Shown in pieces: positions 20,021-29,149 of a stretch of 64,000 nucleotides of DNA (the stretch's first letter is position 1; the number at the start of each line of letters is the position of its first letter). Source of the DNA: Pseudomonas flexibilis (lineage in GTDB: Bacteria; Pseudomonadota; Gammaproteobacteria; Pseudomonadales; Pseudomonadaceae); contig NZ_JRUD01000015.1 of the NCBI RefSeq assembly GCF_000802425.1, forward strand, positions 54,269-118,268, in the 5' to 3' direction. The notes beneath the pieces are model-generated. The model made no database searches and was not told the origin of the DNA. It saw only the letters and a program-made list of their open reading frames with translations. Made by a program: the position numbers and the translations under genes.

Positions 20021-20035
20021 GCGGCGCGCAGGGTA

Positions 20036-20533
20036 TTACTGACAAACGGCGCGGTACAGCGCGTCGTCGCGCTCCAGCTGCCGCAGCGCGCCCGCGCCCT
20101 GGCCGGTGATCGGCACCAGTTCGGCGGTATCGCAGTTGAGCAGGTGGGACTGGTGGTCCAGACGGTCCACATATTCCTTCTCGAAGCGGTAGAGGATGAA
20201 CTGCCGAATGCGCTGTCCGTCCTGCTCGAGCTGCTGGATGTTGGTGGTGTCGACCACGGTCAGCCCGACGGTCAGTGGCACCAGGTAGGTCCAGGGGCGC
20301 AGGATCTGCTGTTCTTCCTCCTGCGCGACCACCACTGAGCCTGCGGGCAACTGGCTCTCCTTGTGCGCGGCCCAGTCGTATTCGTAGTTGATCTGGTAGG
20401 CCAGCATCCCAAAACCGGCCAGGGCCGGTACAAACCAGGCGGGCAGTCTGTTACGGCTCAGCCTGCGCAACAGGTAGGCGATGCCACCCGCGCCAAGGCC
20501 AGCCACTCCCAATGCAACCAAATGCCAAATCAT
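20036..20533 (-). CDS. Hypothetical membrane protein, 165 residues
   Basis: I do not recognise the family. The first 25 residues form a hydrophobic helix (IWHLVALGVAGLGAGGIAYLL); a second lies around residues 35-50, and a weak third near residues 80-100. The remaining C-terminal part is soluble and rich in charged residues (EKEYVDRLDHQSHLLNC). ATG 20533 has GGGGA 6 bp upstream. It converges on mtgA (15 bp between stops) and is downstream of the symporter gene. Confidence 0.75.
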   Translation of the reverse strand: MIWHLVALGVAGLGAGGIAYLLRRLSRNRLPAWFVPALAGFGMLAYQINYEYDWAAHKESQLPAGSVVVAQEEEQQILRPWTYLVPLTVGLTVVDTTNIQQLEQDGQRIRQFILYRFEKEYVDRLDHQSHLLNCDTAELVPITGQGAGALRQLERDDALYRAVCQ

Positions 20534-20550
20534 AGGAATCCCCGAAATGA

Positions 20551-20616
20551 AGGCGGGCTTCCTTGTTGAAGGGAAGCCCGCCTGGATCAAACCGAACCGG
20601 GAACATGTCCCGGTTC
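20551..20616 (-). terminator. Two hairpins downstream of the symporter gene
   Basis: The stem GAACCGGGA / TCCCGGTTC (20594-20616) and the stem AGGCGGGCTTCC / GGAAGCCCGCCT (20551-20583) lie within 82 bp after the symporter stop. T-runs are weak, so termination may be partial or the stems may protect the 3' end. Confidence 0.5.
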
Positions 20617-20631
20617 GTCACGCCGTGTCAA

Positions 20632-22383
20632 TCAGTGAGCAACAGCAGCGCCAGCACCCTTCGGGAAGCGAACGCTTTCCACCAGGTCCTGAACTTCCTT
20701 CGGCGGCGGAGCGGTCATGTACGCCACGGCGAAGGCCACGGCGAAGTTGATGACCGCACCCACGCTACCGATGGACAGCGGGGAGATACCGAACAGCCAG
20801 TTGTCCGGAGTGTTCGGCAGGCTGTTGGTACCCGGGATGAAGAACCAGCCCAGGAAGATGAAGATGTAGATCACGGTGAAGGCCAGACCGGCAACCATGC
20901 CCGAGATCGCGCCAACGCTGTTAATGCGACGGGAGAAGATACCCATCATCAGCATCGGGAAGATCGAGGACGCGGCGATACCGAAGGCCAGCGCCACCAC
21001 CTGCGCGGCGAAGCCGGGCGGGTTGAGGCCCAGGTAGGTCGCCACCAGGATCGCCACGGCCATCGAGATCCGCGCGGCGAGCATTTCGTTCTTCTCGCTG
21101 ATGTTCGGATTGATGATCGTCTTGATCAGGTCATGACTGACCGCCGAGGAGATGGCCAGCAGCAGACCGGCTGCGGTGGACAGTGCGGCAGCAATGGCGC
21201 CCGCTGCGATCAGGCCAATCACCCAACCCGGCAGGTTGGCGATTTCCGGGTTGGCCAGTACGAGGATGTCGGAGTTCACGGTCAGCTCGTTGCCAGCCCA
21301 GCCACGGTCGCTGAAGTCAGCGGTCGGGTTGTAGTACTGGATGCGGCCGTCGTTGTTCTTGTCCTCGAATTTGATCAGACCGGTTTCTTCCCAGTTCTTC
21401 ACCCATTGCGGACGCTCGGAGTACTCCAGAGCCGGTTGTTCAACACCCTGCGGGTACACGGTGGTGAGCAGGTTCAGGCGAGCCATGGAGGCCACGGCCG
21501 GAGCGGTGGTGTACAGCAGGGCGATGAACACCAGCGCCCAACCAGCGGAGGAACGGGCGTCAGCAACCTTCGGTACGGTGAAGAAGCGGATGATCACGTG
21601 GGGCAGACCGGCGGTACCGATCATCAGCGACAGGGTGAACAGCACCATGTTCAGCTTGTTGGACACGTCGGCGGTGTAGTCCTGGAAGCCCAGGTCACGC
21701 ACCACTTCATTCAGCTTCTGCAGCAGCGGCATACCGGAATCGACATGGTCACCGAACATGCCGATCTGCGGGATCGGATTGCCGGTCAGCTGCAGGGAGA
21801 TGAAGATGGCCGGGATGGTGTAGGCCAGGATCAGCACCACGTACTGGGCCACCTGGGTGTAGGTGATGCCCTTCATGCCGCCGATCACGGCGTAGACGAA
21901 CACCACCGCCGAGGCGATCCAGATGCCGGCATCGCTGCTCACTTCCAGGAAGCGGGCGAAGGCCACGCCGGCGCCGCTCATCTGACCGATCACGTAGGTG
22001 ATGGAGGTCAGCAGCAGGGCGACGACCGCTACGAGGCGAGCACCCTTGCTGTAGAAGCGGTCACCCACGAAGTCCGGCACGGTGAACTTGCCGAACTTGC
22101 GCAGGTAAGGCGCCAGCAGCATGGCCAGCAGCACGTAGCCGCCGGTCCAGCCCATCAGGAACGAGGAGTTGACGTAGCCGACGGAGATCAGACCGGCCAT
22201 GGAGATGAAGGAGGCTGCGGACATCCAGTCCGCCGCGGTGGCCATGCCGTTGGGGATCGGCCCGACACCGCCGCCGGCGACGTAGAACTCCTTGGTGGAG
22301 CCCGCACGCGCCCAGAGCGCAATACCAATGTAGAGGACGAACGACGCCCCCACGAACAGCATGTTGATTGCAAATTGGCTCAT
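20632..22383 (-). CDS. Sodium/solute symporter, VC_2705-like subfamily
   Basis: A 583-residue SSS-family permease with about 13 membrane helices. The signature region GGVGPIPNGMATAADWMSA, TPAEVASM-like core helices and a long hydrophilic loop around residues 300-360 (with DKNNDGRIQYYN) fit the subfamily that always travels with a DUF4212 partner. Members resemble the acetate permease ActP, and monocarboxylate uptake is likely, but the substrate is not shown. The gene lies 6 bp after its DUF4212 partner and the two should be cotranscribed. Confidence 0.92.
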   Translation of the reverse strand: MSQFAINMLFVGASFVLYIGIALWARAGSTKEFYVAGGGVGPIPNGMATAADWMSAASFISMAGLISVGYVNSSFLMGWTGGYVLLAMLLAPYLRKFGKFTVPDFVGDRFYSKGARLVAVVALLLTSITYVIGQMSGAGVAFARFLEVSSDAGIWIASAVVFVYAVIGGMKGITYTQVAQYVVLILAYTIPAIFISLQLTGNPIPQIGMFGDHVDSGMPLLQKLNEVVRDLGFQDYTADVSNKLNMVLFTLSLMIGTAGLPHVIIRFFTVPKVADARSSAGWALVFIALLYTTAPAVASMARLNLLTTVYPQGVEQPALEYSERPQWVKNWEETGLIKFEDKNNDGRIQYYNPTADFSDRGWAGNELTVNSDILVLANPEIANLPGWVIGLIAAGAIAAALSTAAGLLLAISSAVSHDLIKTIINPNISEKNEMLAARISMAVAILVATYLGLNPPGFAAQVVALAFGIAASSIFPMLMMGIFSRRINSVGAISGMVAGLAFTVIYIFIFLGWFFIPGTNSLPNTPDNWLFGISPLSIGSVGAVINFAVAFAVAYMTAPPPKEVQDLVESVRFPKGAGAAVAH

Positions 22384-22389
22384 TCCGGC

Positions 22390-22650
22390 TTACTCCTCGA
22401 GACCGAATTCTTTATCGAGTTTGTTCATCTTCCAGCGATAGAAGAAGATCAACGCAATAAAGACGTAGATCGAGCCTTGCTGAGCGAAGAAGAAGCCAAG
22501 ATCGGCACCACCGATCATGATGCCCGACAGCATGGGACGCAGGATGATGCCGAATCCGTAAGAACACAGGGCCCAGATAACCAGGCTTCCCAGGATGAGG
22601 CGGAGGTTAGCCGACCAATAGGCTTCGGCGTTTGACTTGTGATCTGCCAT
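22390..22650 (-). CDS. DUF4212 symporter-associated small membrane protein
   Basis: An 86-residue protein with two membrane helices (about residues 17-37 and 52-72) and a charged tail RWKMNKLDKEFGLEE. It matches DUF4212, the small partner encoded immediately upstream of VC_2705-type symporters, and probably acts as a subunit or assembly factor. ATG 22650 begins MADHKSNAEAYW. Confidence 0.92.
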   Translation of the reverse strand: MADHKSNAEAYWSANLRLILGSLVIWALCSYGFGIILRPMLSGIMIGGADLGFFFAQQGSIYVFIALIFFYRWKMNKLDKEFGLEE

Positions 22651-22923
22651 TTAATGTTCCTCACATTGTTGTTATTGGGGGGCAGGCAGCTACATCGTAC
22701 AGAAGTCGGTTTTCGCGACGTCTACTACCTTAGTCTTGCCGTAAGCGCGCTACCACGCGGCTTTGCCGGCTCCGACCAAGGGTCGGACACGTCGTTCGAC
22801 ACCCTGACCGAAGGCAAAGGCGACCGCCTCCGCAGTCAAATTCAGGCAGTCCATCGGCTTTACGACCAACGGGAGCATTCCTTCGCTTTACTGGTCGCAG
22901 AAGCCCGTCGCGGAGTAACTGCC

Positions 22924-23133
22924 ATGCCCTTCGATTCCGAGCACTTCGAGCGCTTGCTGCAACAGGCCCGCCAACAGGCCGACCAGGCCGCCGCGCAGGG
23001 CGACGCCCAGCTGCAGCACGCCGCCTTCCTCACTCTGCTGGAGGCCGTACGCCAGCTCGGCGCGGCCTCGGGCGACTGGCGACGCATGGTGGCGCGCGCC
23101 ACCGAGGATTTTCAGCATGACGAGGGGATCTAG
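22924..23133 (+). CDS. Small hypothetical protein, 69 residues
   Basis: I do not recognise it. The protein is helical, rich in Gln and Ala (ERLLQQARQQADQAAAQGD), with no signal peptide or membrane segment, and looks like a short coiled-coil protein. ATG 22924 (MPFDSEHF) has GGAG 9 bp upstream. The frame is open further upstream to 22639, but that part has poor coding character. It lies between the symporter promoter region and the convergent ptsP gene. Confidence 0.6.
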   Translation: MPFDSEHFERLLQQARQQADQAAAQGDAQLQHAAFLTLLEAVRQLGAASGDWRRMVARATEDFQHDEGI

Positions 23134-23192
23134 AAGGGCTTGGCGAAGGCTGGGACAGGCGCCGGTATGAAGCCGGCCCCCTAGGGGCTCGC

Positions 23193-25472
23193 TCAGGCTT
23201 GTACGGCAGCGGCGGGATTGATCACCCGGCCCAGGCCCAGGTTGCGCAACGCCAGATTGAGGGTGCTGTTGATGACGTGCGGGTTGTCGATGCGCATCAC
23301 CTCGTCCAGCAGCTCGCGGGCCTTGCTGGCGGTGATCTGGCGCAGCAACCACTTCACCTTGGGCAGGTTGGTGGCGTTCATCGACAGGCTATCGAAGCCC
23401 ATGGCCAGCAGCAGCACCGCCGCCAGCGGGTTGCCGGCCATTTCGCCGCAGATGCTCACCGACTTGCCCTCCGCATGGGTGCCGTCGACCACCTGGCGCA
23501 GCGCCTGCAGCACCGCCGGGTGCAGGAAGTCGTAGAGGTCGGCCACACGCGGGTTGTTGCGGTCCACCGCCAGCAGATACTGGGTCAGGTCGTTGGAACC
23601 GACCGAGATGAAATCGACCTGGCTGGCCAGCTCGCGGATCTGGTACACCGCCGCCGGAATCTCGATCATCACGCCCAGCGGCGGCATGGGCACGTTGACG
23701 CCCTCGTCGCGCACCTCGCTCCAGGCGCGATGGATCAGGTGCAGCGATTCCTCCAGTTCCAGCACGCCGGAAATCATCGGCAGGAGAATGCGCAGGTTCT
23801 CCAGGCCCTCGCTGGCCTTGAGCATGGCGCGCACCTGCACCAGGAAGATTTCCGGATGGTCGAGGGTGACGCGGATGCCGCGCCAGCCGAGGAAGGGGTT
23901 TTGTTCCTTGATCGGGAAATAGGACAGCGACTTGTCGCCGCCGATGTCCAGGGTGCGCATGGTCACCGGCTGCGGGTGGAAGGCAGCCAGCTGCTCGCGG
24001 TAGATGGCCGCCTGCTCCTTCTCGCTGGGGAAGCGCTCGTTGCTCATGAACGGCACTTCGGTGCGGTACAGGCCGACGCCCTCGGCGCCGCGCTGCTGGG
24101 CGCGCGCCACGTCGGCGAACAGGCCGGTGTTGACCCACAGCGGCATGCGCTGGCCGTCCAGGGTCACGCAGGGCAGGCTGCGCAGCGACTCCAGGCCCTG
24201 GGTCAGCTGGCGCTCCTCCTCCACCACTTCGCCGTACTGCTTGCGCAGCACCGCGCCGGGGTTGGTGAACACTTCGCCGTGGTAGCCGTCGACGATCATC
24301 TCGATGCCGTCGACCTTGGCATACGGCAGGTCGACTGCGCCGACCACGGTGGGAATGCCCATGGCACGCGCCAGAATCGCCACATGGGAGTTGCCCGAGC
24401 CCTGCACGGACACCAGGCCGACCAGCTTGCCCTCCGGCACTTCGCCGAGCATCGCCGGGGTCAGCTCCTCGCTGACGAGGATGGTGTTGTCGTGATAGAC
24501 GAGGGTCTGCTGACGCTCCTGCTGCAGGTGGGCCAGCAGCCGGCGCCCCAGATCACGCACGTCCGAGGCGCGCTCGCTCAGGTAGGGGTCGCCCATCTGC
24601 TCGAAGCGATCGACGTGCGCGCGAATGACCTGACTCAGCGCGCCCTGTGCCCACTGACCACCCTTGATCAGCTGCACCACGTCCTTACTGAGCGCGGCGT
24701 CGTCGAGCATCATCAGGTAGACATCGAACAGTGCCCGCTCGTCGGGGCGCAGTTGGTTGGCCAGCTTCGCCGAAAGGGTCTGCAATTCCTCACGCACCGC
24801 GGCCAGGGCGGTCTGGTAGCGCTTGAGTTCGGCCTCGACGTCCTCGGCCGGACGGTCCGGCACCACGTCCAGGTCCGCCGGCGGCAGCACCACCACCGCA
24901 GTGCCGATGGCCGCGCCAGGCGCGCCGGCAATGCCGACGAAGCGTGCTTCCTGGATGCCCTTGCCCTGGCGGCCCAGGCCGCGAATCGAGCCGGTGGCCT
25001 CGGCATGGGCGATCACCCCGGCCAGTTGTGCGCTCATGGTCACCAGAAACGCTTCCTCGCCCTCATCGAACTGACGGCGTTCCTTCTGCTGCACCACCAG
25101 CACGCCCATCACCCGTCGGTGGTGGATGATCGGCGCGCCGAGGAAGGAGGCGTAGCGCTCCTCGCCGGTTTCGGCGAAGTAGCGGTAGCGCGGGTGTTCG
25201 GAGGCATGCTCGAGGTTCAGCGGCTCCTCGCGGCTGCCCACCAGACCGACCAGGCCCTCGTTGGGCGACATGCTGACCTTGCCGATGGCGCGCTTGTTGA
25301 GGCCTTCGGTGGCCATCAGCACGTAGCGGTTGGTCTCGGGATCGAGCAGGTAGACCGAGCAGACCTGGCTGCCCATGGCCTCCTTCACACGCTGCACGAT
25401 GATGCCCAAGGCCGCCTTGAGGTCTTTGGCGGCATTCACTTCCTGGACGATCTTGCGCAGCGTATTCAGCAT
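23193..25472 (-). CDS. ptsP: Nitrogen PTS enzyme I, PtsP (EI-Ntr)
   Basis: PtsP takes phosphate from PEP and passes it to NPr (PtsO) and on to PtsN, a regulatory chain sensing nitrogen and carbon state. The 759 residues contain a GAF domain (about 1-165), the phosphohistidine domain with His363 in GNSHVAILARAMG, and the PEP-binding TIM barrel with the active Cys675 in SICGEMAG. The GAF domain distinguishes it from sugar PTS enzyme I. It lies 18 bp downstream of rppH on the same strand. Confidence 0.98.
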   Translation of the reverse strand: MLNTLRKIVQEVNAAKDLKAALGIIVQRVKEAMGSQVCSVYLLDPETNRYVLMATEGLNKRAIGKVSMSPNEGLVGLVGSREEPLNLEHASEHPRYRYFAETGEERYASFLGAPIIHHRRVMGVLVVQQKERRQFDEGEEAFLVTMSAQLAGVIAHAEATGSIRGLGRQGKGIQEARFVGIAGAPGAAIGTAVVVLPPADLDVVPDRPAEDVEAELKRYQTALAAVREELQTLSAKLANQLRPDERALFDVYLMMLDDAALSKDVVQLIKGGQWAQGALSQVIRAHVDRFEQMGDPYLSERASDVRDLGRRLLAHLQQERQQTLVYHDNTILVSEELTPAMLGEVPEGKLVGLVSVQGSGNSHVAILARAMGIPTVVGAVDLPYAKVDGIEMIVDGYHGEVFTNPGAVLRKQYGEVVEEERQLTQGLESLRSLPCVTLDGQRMPLWVNTGLFADVARAQQRGAEGVGLYRTEVPFMSNERFPSEKEQAAIYREQLAAFHPQPVTMRTLDIGGDKSLSYFPIKEQNPFLGWRGIRVTLDHPEIFLVQVRAMLKASEGLENLRILLPMISGVLELEESLHLIHRAWSEVRDEGVNVPMPPLGVMIEIPAAVYQIRELASQVDFISVGSNDLTQYLLAVDRNNPRVADLYDFLHPAVLQALRQVVDGTHAEGKSVSICGEMAGNPLAAVLLLAMGFDSLSMNATNLPKVKWLLRQITASKARELLDEVMRIDNPHVINSTLNLALRNLGLGRVINPAAAVQA

Positions 25473-25490
25473 GCTGGTGGGCTCTCCGTG

Positions 25491-25970
25491 TCAGTCCCGC
25501 GCGGGCAGGCGCGGGGCCAGCTCTTTCAAGGCGCGACGGTAGACCTCGCGCTTGAAGGTGACCACCTGTCCCAGTGGGTACCAGTAACTGACCCAGCGCC
25601 AGCCGTCGAACTCCGGCTTGCCTGTCAGATCCATGCGTACCCGCGTTTCGTCACTGAGCAGGCGCAGCAGGAACCACTTCTGCTTCTGGCCGATGCACAG
25701 CGGCTGGCTGTGGGTGCGCACCAGGCGTTGCGGCAGCCGGTAGCGCAGCCAACCCCGGGTGCAGGCCAGGATGCGGATATCCTCAGGCTCCAGGCCGACC
25801 TCTTCGTTGAGTTCCCGGTACAGCGCCTGTTCCGGGGTTTCCTGGTGATTGATGCCACCCTGGGGAAACTGCCAGGCGTCCTGGTTGATGCGGCGCGCCC
25901 ATAGCACCTGACCGACATCATTGGTCAGAATGATGCCGACATTCGGGCGGAAACCATCGGAGTCGATCAC
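25491..25970 (-). CDS. rppH: RNA pyrophosphohydrolase RppH
   Basis: RppH removes pyrophosphate from 5'-triphosphate mRNA ends and so triggers decay. The 159 residues contain a complete Nudix box at residues 38-60, with the metal-binding core RELNEEVG, preceded by WQFPQGG. The start [13 protein letters not shown] is the family start. rppH and ptsP are adjacent throughout the pseudomonads and many other gammaproteobacteria, and form an operon here. Confidence 0.97.
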   Translation of the reverse strand: MIDSDGFRPNVGIILTNDVGQVLWARRINQDAWQFPQGGINHQETPEQALYRELNEEVGLEPEDIRILACTRGWLRYRLPQRLVRTHSQPLCIGQKQKWFLLRLLSDETRVRMDLTGKPEFDGWRWVSYWYPLGQVVTFKREVYRRALKELAPRLPARD

Positions 25971-26177
25971 CTGGGATCACCTCGCCAATCAAGTGGCGGC
26001 ATTGTTCCATAAAACCGAAGAGCCCTGAAAGCAAAGCCTTGGCTCTGTCACCGTTTCGTTGGCGCCGCGTTCGACGCCGCTCGGCGCACGGGTTGCGGGG
26101 TGGCCGTGCATCCCTTCAGTGTGGCGAGCGGACCCGCTATGCTCTGCAGCCTTTTTGCTCCCGTACCGAGGTGATTC

Positions 26178-26831
26178 GTGGCCCTGGCTCTTTTCGATCT
26201 GGACAACACGCTGCTGGCCGGCGACAGCGACCATGCCTGGGGCGAGTTTCTCTGCCGGCGCGGCCTGGTGGAAGTCGACAGCTACCGTGCCCGGAACGAT
26301 GCCTTCTATCAGGATTACCTGGATGGCTGCCTCGACGTGCAAGCCTATCAGGACTTCTGCCAGGAACTCCTCGGCCGCAGCGAGATGGCCCAGCTCGCAT
26401 CCTGGCATCGCGAGTTCATGGCCGAGTTCATCGAGCCGATCGTCCTGGCCAAGGGTGAGGCGCTGCTGCGTCGCCACCAGGAAGCGGGCGACCGGGTGGT
26501 GATCATCACCGCCACCAACCGTTTCATTACCGGGCCAATTGCCGCCCGGCTGGGCGTGGAGACCCTGCTGGCCACCGAGTGCGGCATGGAGGATGGCCGC
26601 TACATCGGCCGCAGCGTCGACGTTCCCTGCTTCCAGGAAGGCAAGGTGGTGCGCCTGGAGCGGTGGCTGGCGGAGAACGGGCTGGATCTGCAGGGCAGCT
26701 GGTTCTACAGCGACTCGCGCAACGACCTGCCGCTGCTGCTCCGGGTGAGCAACCCGGTGGCGGTGGACCCGGACGCCGTGCTACGCGCCGAGGCCGAGGC
26801 CCGCGGCTGGCCGGTGATCTCGCTGCGCTGA
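26178..26831 (+). CDS. HAD-IB family phosphatase, probable histidinol-phosphatase
   Basis: A 217-residue HAD hydrolase of the SerB-like IB subfamily. Motif I is FDLDNTLL with the nucleophile D7 and acid D9; motif II is in VIITATN; motif IV is [11 protein letters not shown]. The protein corresponds in sequence and neighbourhood (next to rppH-ptsP) to P. aeruginosa PA0335, which I recall being shown to be the missing histidinol-phosphate phosphatase; this function is therefore inferred. Start is GTG 26178 with GAGGTG upstream. It is divergent from rppH. Confidence 0.88.
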   Translation: MALALFDLDNTLLAGDSDHAWGEFLCRRGLVEVDSYRARNDAFYQDYLDGCLDVQAYQDFCQELLGRSEMAQLASWHREFMAEFIEPIVLAKGEALLRRHQEAGDRVVIITATNRFITGPIAARLGVETLLATECGMEDGRYIGRSVDVPCFQEGKVVRLERWLAENGLDLQGSWFYSDSRNDLPLLLRVSNPVAVDPDAVLRAEAEARGWPVISLR

Positions 26832-26909
26832 GACCAAGCCTGTGGGGCGGTCAGCGTCGCCCTTGTCGCCGTGCTTGCGACGGAAGTCAGCCTGGAACAG
26901 GGCTTCTGC

Positions 26910-27338
26910 CTACGGCCGTACCGCCATCAGTCCCAAGATCACCACCTGCAGCACCAGCGCCGCCACAGCCGAACCGAAGGCGACCGGCAGAGCGTGCGCC
27001 GCCTGCGCGGCGCCATTGCCCAGCGCCCACAACCGTGTCGCCAACAGCAGCCAGGCGATGCCGGCCAGCAGATACAAACAGGCGCCGGCCAGCACCCAGG
27101 TTTCGCCGAGCGGCACCGCCTGCAGGTGCAGCAGCCACCAGGCCACCACGGGCGCCGCCAGCACGAGGAACAGCAAAGCCGGTGGCGCCAGGCGCAACCG
27201 CCGGGCCCGCCCGGCCCAGCGAGGCCAGGTGTCGGCGCGCCAGCGCTGCCAGAGCAGCGCAGCGAGCGCGCCGGTCAGCGCCAGCAACGAGAGCGCCAGC
27301 AGGCCCAGCAGTATCTGCAAGCTCAGCACGGTGTCCAT
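26910..27338 (-). CDS. Hypothetical membrane protein, 142 residues
   Basis: I do not recognise the family. Four hydrophobic segments are visible at about residues 8-30, 52-74, 80-102 and 118-138, with a basic loop after the first (RWRADTWPRWAGRARRLRL), giving a four-helix inner-membrane protein. ATG 27338 follows a GGGGGAGG ribosome site. It lies 50 bp downstream of phoU on the same strand and could be cotranscribed with the pst operon, though nothing else ties it to phosphate. Confidence 0.65.
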   Translation of the reverse strand: MDTVLSLQILLGLLALSLLALTGALAALLWQRWRADTWPRWAGRARRLRLAPPALLFLVLAAPVVAWWLLHLQAVPLGETWVLAGACLYLLAGIAWLLLATRLWALGNGAAQAAHALPVAFGSAVAALVLQVVILGLMAVRP

Positions 27339-27388
27339 GGTCCTCCCCCTGTCGACGGCAGGAGTCTAGACCGAGAGTCGCCGGTGGC

Positions 27389-28114
27389 TCAGTCGGCCTT
27401 GCCCTGCACCTCTTGCTGCATGCGCTTGAGACCCATGTGGCGCACATCGGTGCCGCGCACCAGATAGATCACCAGCTCGGCGATGTTGCGCGCGTGGTCG
27501 CCGATGCGTTCCAGCGAGCGCAGCGCCCAGATGATGCTGAGCACCCGGGAAATGGAGCGCGGGTCTTCCATCATGTAGGTGGCCAGCTCGCGCAGCGCGG
27601 TCTTGTACTCACGGTCCACGGTCTTGTCGTACTGCGCCACCGACAGGGCCAACTCGGCGTCGAAGCGCGCAAAGGCGTCCAGCGCGTCGCGCACCATGCG
27701 CCGTACCTGATCGCCGATGTGGCGCACCTCGACATAGCCGCGCGGCGCGGAGCCTTCCTCGCAGAGCTCGATGGCGCGGCGGGCGATCTTCGAGGCCTCG
27801 TCGCCGATGCGCTCCAGGTCGATCACCGACTTGGAGATGCTGATCACCAGACGCAGGTCCGAGGCCGCCGGCTGGCGACGGGCGAGGATGCGCAGGCACG
27901 CCTCGTCGATGTCGCGCTCCATCTGGTTGGTCTGGTCGTCCACGTCGCGCACCTGCTGGGCCAAGCCGGAATCGGCCTCGATCAGCGCGATGACCGCATC
28001 GTTGACCTGCTTCTCCACCAGGCCGCCCATGGCCAGCAGGTGGCTGCGCACTTCCTCCAGCTCGGCGTTGAACTGCTGGGAAATGTGCTGGGTGTGGCTG
28101 TCTTTGTTGATCAT
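27389..28114 (-). CDS. phoU: Phosphate signalling regulator PhoU
   Basis: PhoU links the Pst transporter to PhoR and keeps the Pho regulon off when phosphate is plentiful. The 241-residue all-helical protein has the two PhoU repeats with the metal-binding motifs DLERIGDEASKIA (about residue 98) and SLERIGDHARNIAE (about 200). It is the last gene of the pstSCAB-phoU locus, 143 bp after pstB, with a large inverted repeat in that gap. Confidence 0.97.
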   Translation of the reverse strand: MINKDSHTQHISQQFNAELEEVRSHLLAMGGLVEKQVNDAVIALIEADSGLAQQVRDVDDQTNQMERDIDEACLRILARRQPAASDLRLVISISKSVIDLERIGDEASKIARRAIELCEEGSAPRGYVEVRHIGDQVRRMVRDALDAFARFDAELALSVAQYDKTVDREYKTALRELATYMMEDPRSISRVLSIIWALRSLERIGDHARNIAELVIYLVRGTDVRHMGLKRMQQEVQGKAD

Positions 28115-28151
28115 GTTCTAACCCTTGCGAACTGTTTTCTCTCGCCGGACA

Positions 28152-28258
28152 GGCCGGCCCTTGGCAAATCGTGTTGCGCTAGGAGGCGGCGCGCAGACAG
28201 TACAAACGAGTACGGCAAGCGCCGCCGACAACGCGCAGCGCGATTTGCCATGGCCGGC
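28152..28258. repeat. Nested inverted repeat between pstB and phoU
   Basis: Three nested arms pair across the gap: GCCGGCC (28153-28159) with GGCCGGC (28252-28258), TGGCAAATCG (28162-28171) with CGATTTGCCA (28241-28250), and GGCGGCGC (28185-28192) with GCGCCGCC (28219-28226). The outer arm touches the pstB stop codon. In the minus-strand mRNA it would fold into a roughly 105-nt stem that could stabilise or attenuate the transcript. Confidence 0.7.
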
Positions 28259-29091
28259 TAGCCGTAGCGGCCGGTGATGTAGTCCTCGGTCTGCTTCTGC
28301 GCCGGGTTGGTGAACAGGGTATCGGTGTCGCCGTACTCGATCAGCTTGCCCATGTACATGAACGCGGTGTAGTCGGAAACCCGCGCCGCCTGCTGCATGT
28401 TGTGGGTGACGATGACGATGGTGTACCGGGATTTCAGCTCGTAGATCAGCTCCTCCACCTTGAGGGTGGAGATCGGGTCCAGCGCCGAGCAGGGTTCGTC
28501 GAGCAGCAGCACTTCCGGCGACACGGCGATGGTGCGGGCGATCACCAGACGCTGCTGCTGACCGCCGGACAGACCCAGCGCGGACTCATGCAGGCGGTCC
28601 TTGACCTCGTCCCACAGCGCGGCGCCCTTGAGCGCCCATTCCACGGCTTCGTCCAGCGTGCGCTTCTTGTTGATGCCCTGGATGCGCAGGCCGTAGACCA
28701 CGTTCTCGTAGATGCTCTTGGGGAACGGGTTGGGCTTCTGGAACACCATGCCGACGCGGCGGCGCAGCTCGGCCACGTCCTCGCCCTTGCGGTAGATGTT
28801 CTGGCCGTCGAGACGGATCTCGCCGTCCACGCGGCAACCGTCCACCAGGTCGTTCATGCGGTTGAAGCAGCGCAGCAGGGTCGACTTGCCGCAGCCGGAC
28901 GGGCCGATGAAGGCGGTCACGCGCTGCTTGGGGATGTTCATGCTGACGTTGTGCAGCGCCTGCTTCTGGCCGTAGAACAGGTTCAGACCGGGCACTTCCA
29001 GGGCCACGGTCTCGTCGGCCAGCGACAGGCTCTGCTTGTTGCGGCCCAGGGCGGCGAGATCGATGCCGTGGGTATGGGATTCGGATTGCAT
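28258..29091 (-). CDS. pstB: Phosphate ABC transporter ATP-binding protein PstB
   Basis: PstB powers high-affinity phosphate import. The 277 residues contain Walker [10 protein letters not shown], the ABC signature LSGGQQQRL, Walker [13 protein letters not shown] and the switch His ([10 protein letters not shown]). An N-terminal extension of about 30 residues precedes the nucleotide-binding domain, as in other Pseudomonas PstB. It lies 58 bp after pstA. Confidence 0.98.
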   Translation of the reverse strand: MQSESHTHGIDLAALGRNKQSLSLADETVALEVPGLNLFYGQKQALHNVSMNIPKQRVTAFIGPSGCGKSTLLRCFNRMNDLVDGCRVDGEIRLDGQNIYRKGEDVAELRRRVGMVFQKPNPFPKSIYENVVYGLRIQGINKKRTLDEAVEWALKGAALWDEVKDRLHESALGLSGGQQQRLVIARTIAVSPEVLLLDEPCSALDPISTLKVEELIYELKSRYTIVIVTHNMQQAARVSDYTAFMYMGKLIEYGDTDTLFTNPAQKQTEDYITGRYG

Positions 29092-29149
29092 AGGCTCACT
29101 CCGTTCGAAACTGCTCGGCGGCAGGCCGACGTCGGCCTGCCCTCCGGAA

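Noticed and set aside
20563..22635. A 690-codon plus-strand frame opposite the symporter gene
   Set aside because: The minus-strand symporter has clear membrane helices and family signatures; the opposite frame is a polar His/Gln/Gly-rich shadow.
23199..25904. A 901-codon open frame on the plus strand opposite ptsP and rppH
   Set aside because: Antisense to ptsP with the typical low-complexity His/Gln/Val composition of GC-rich shadows; ptsP has all its catalytic residues.
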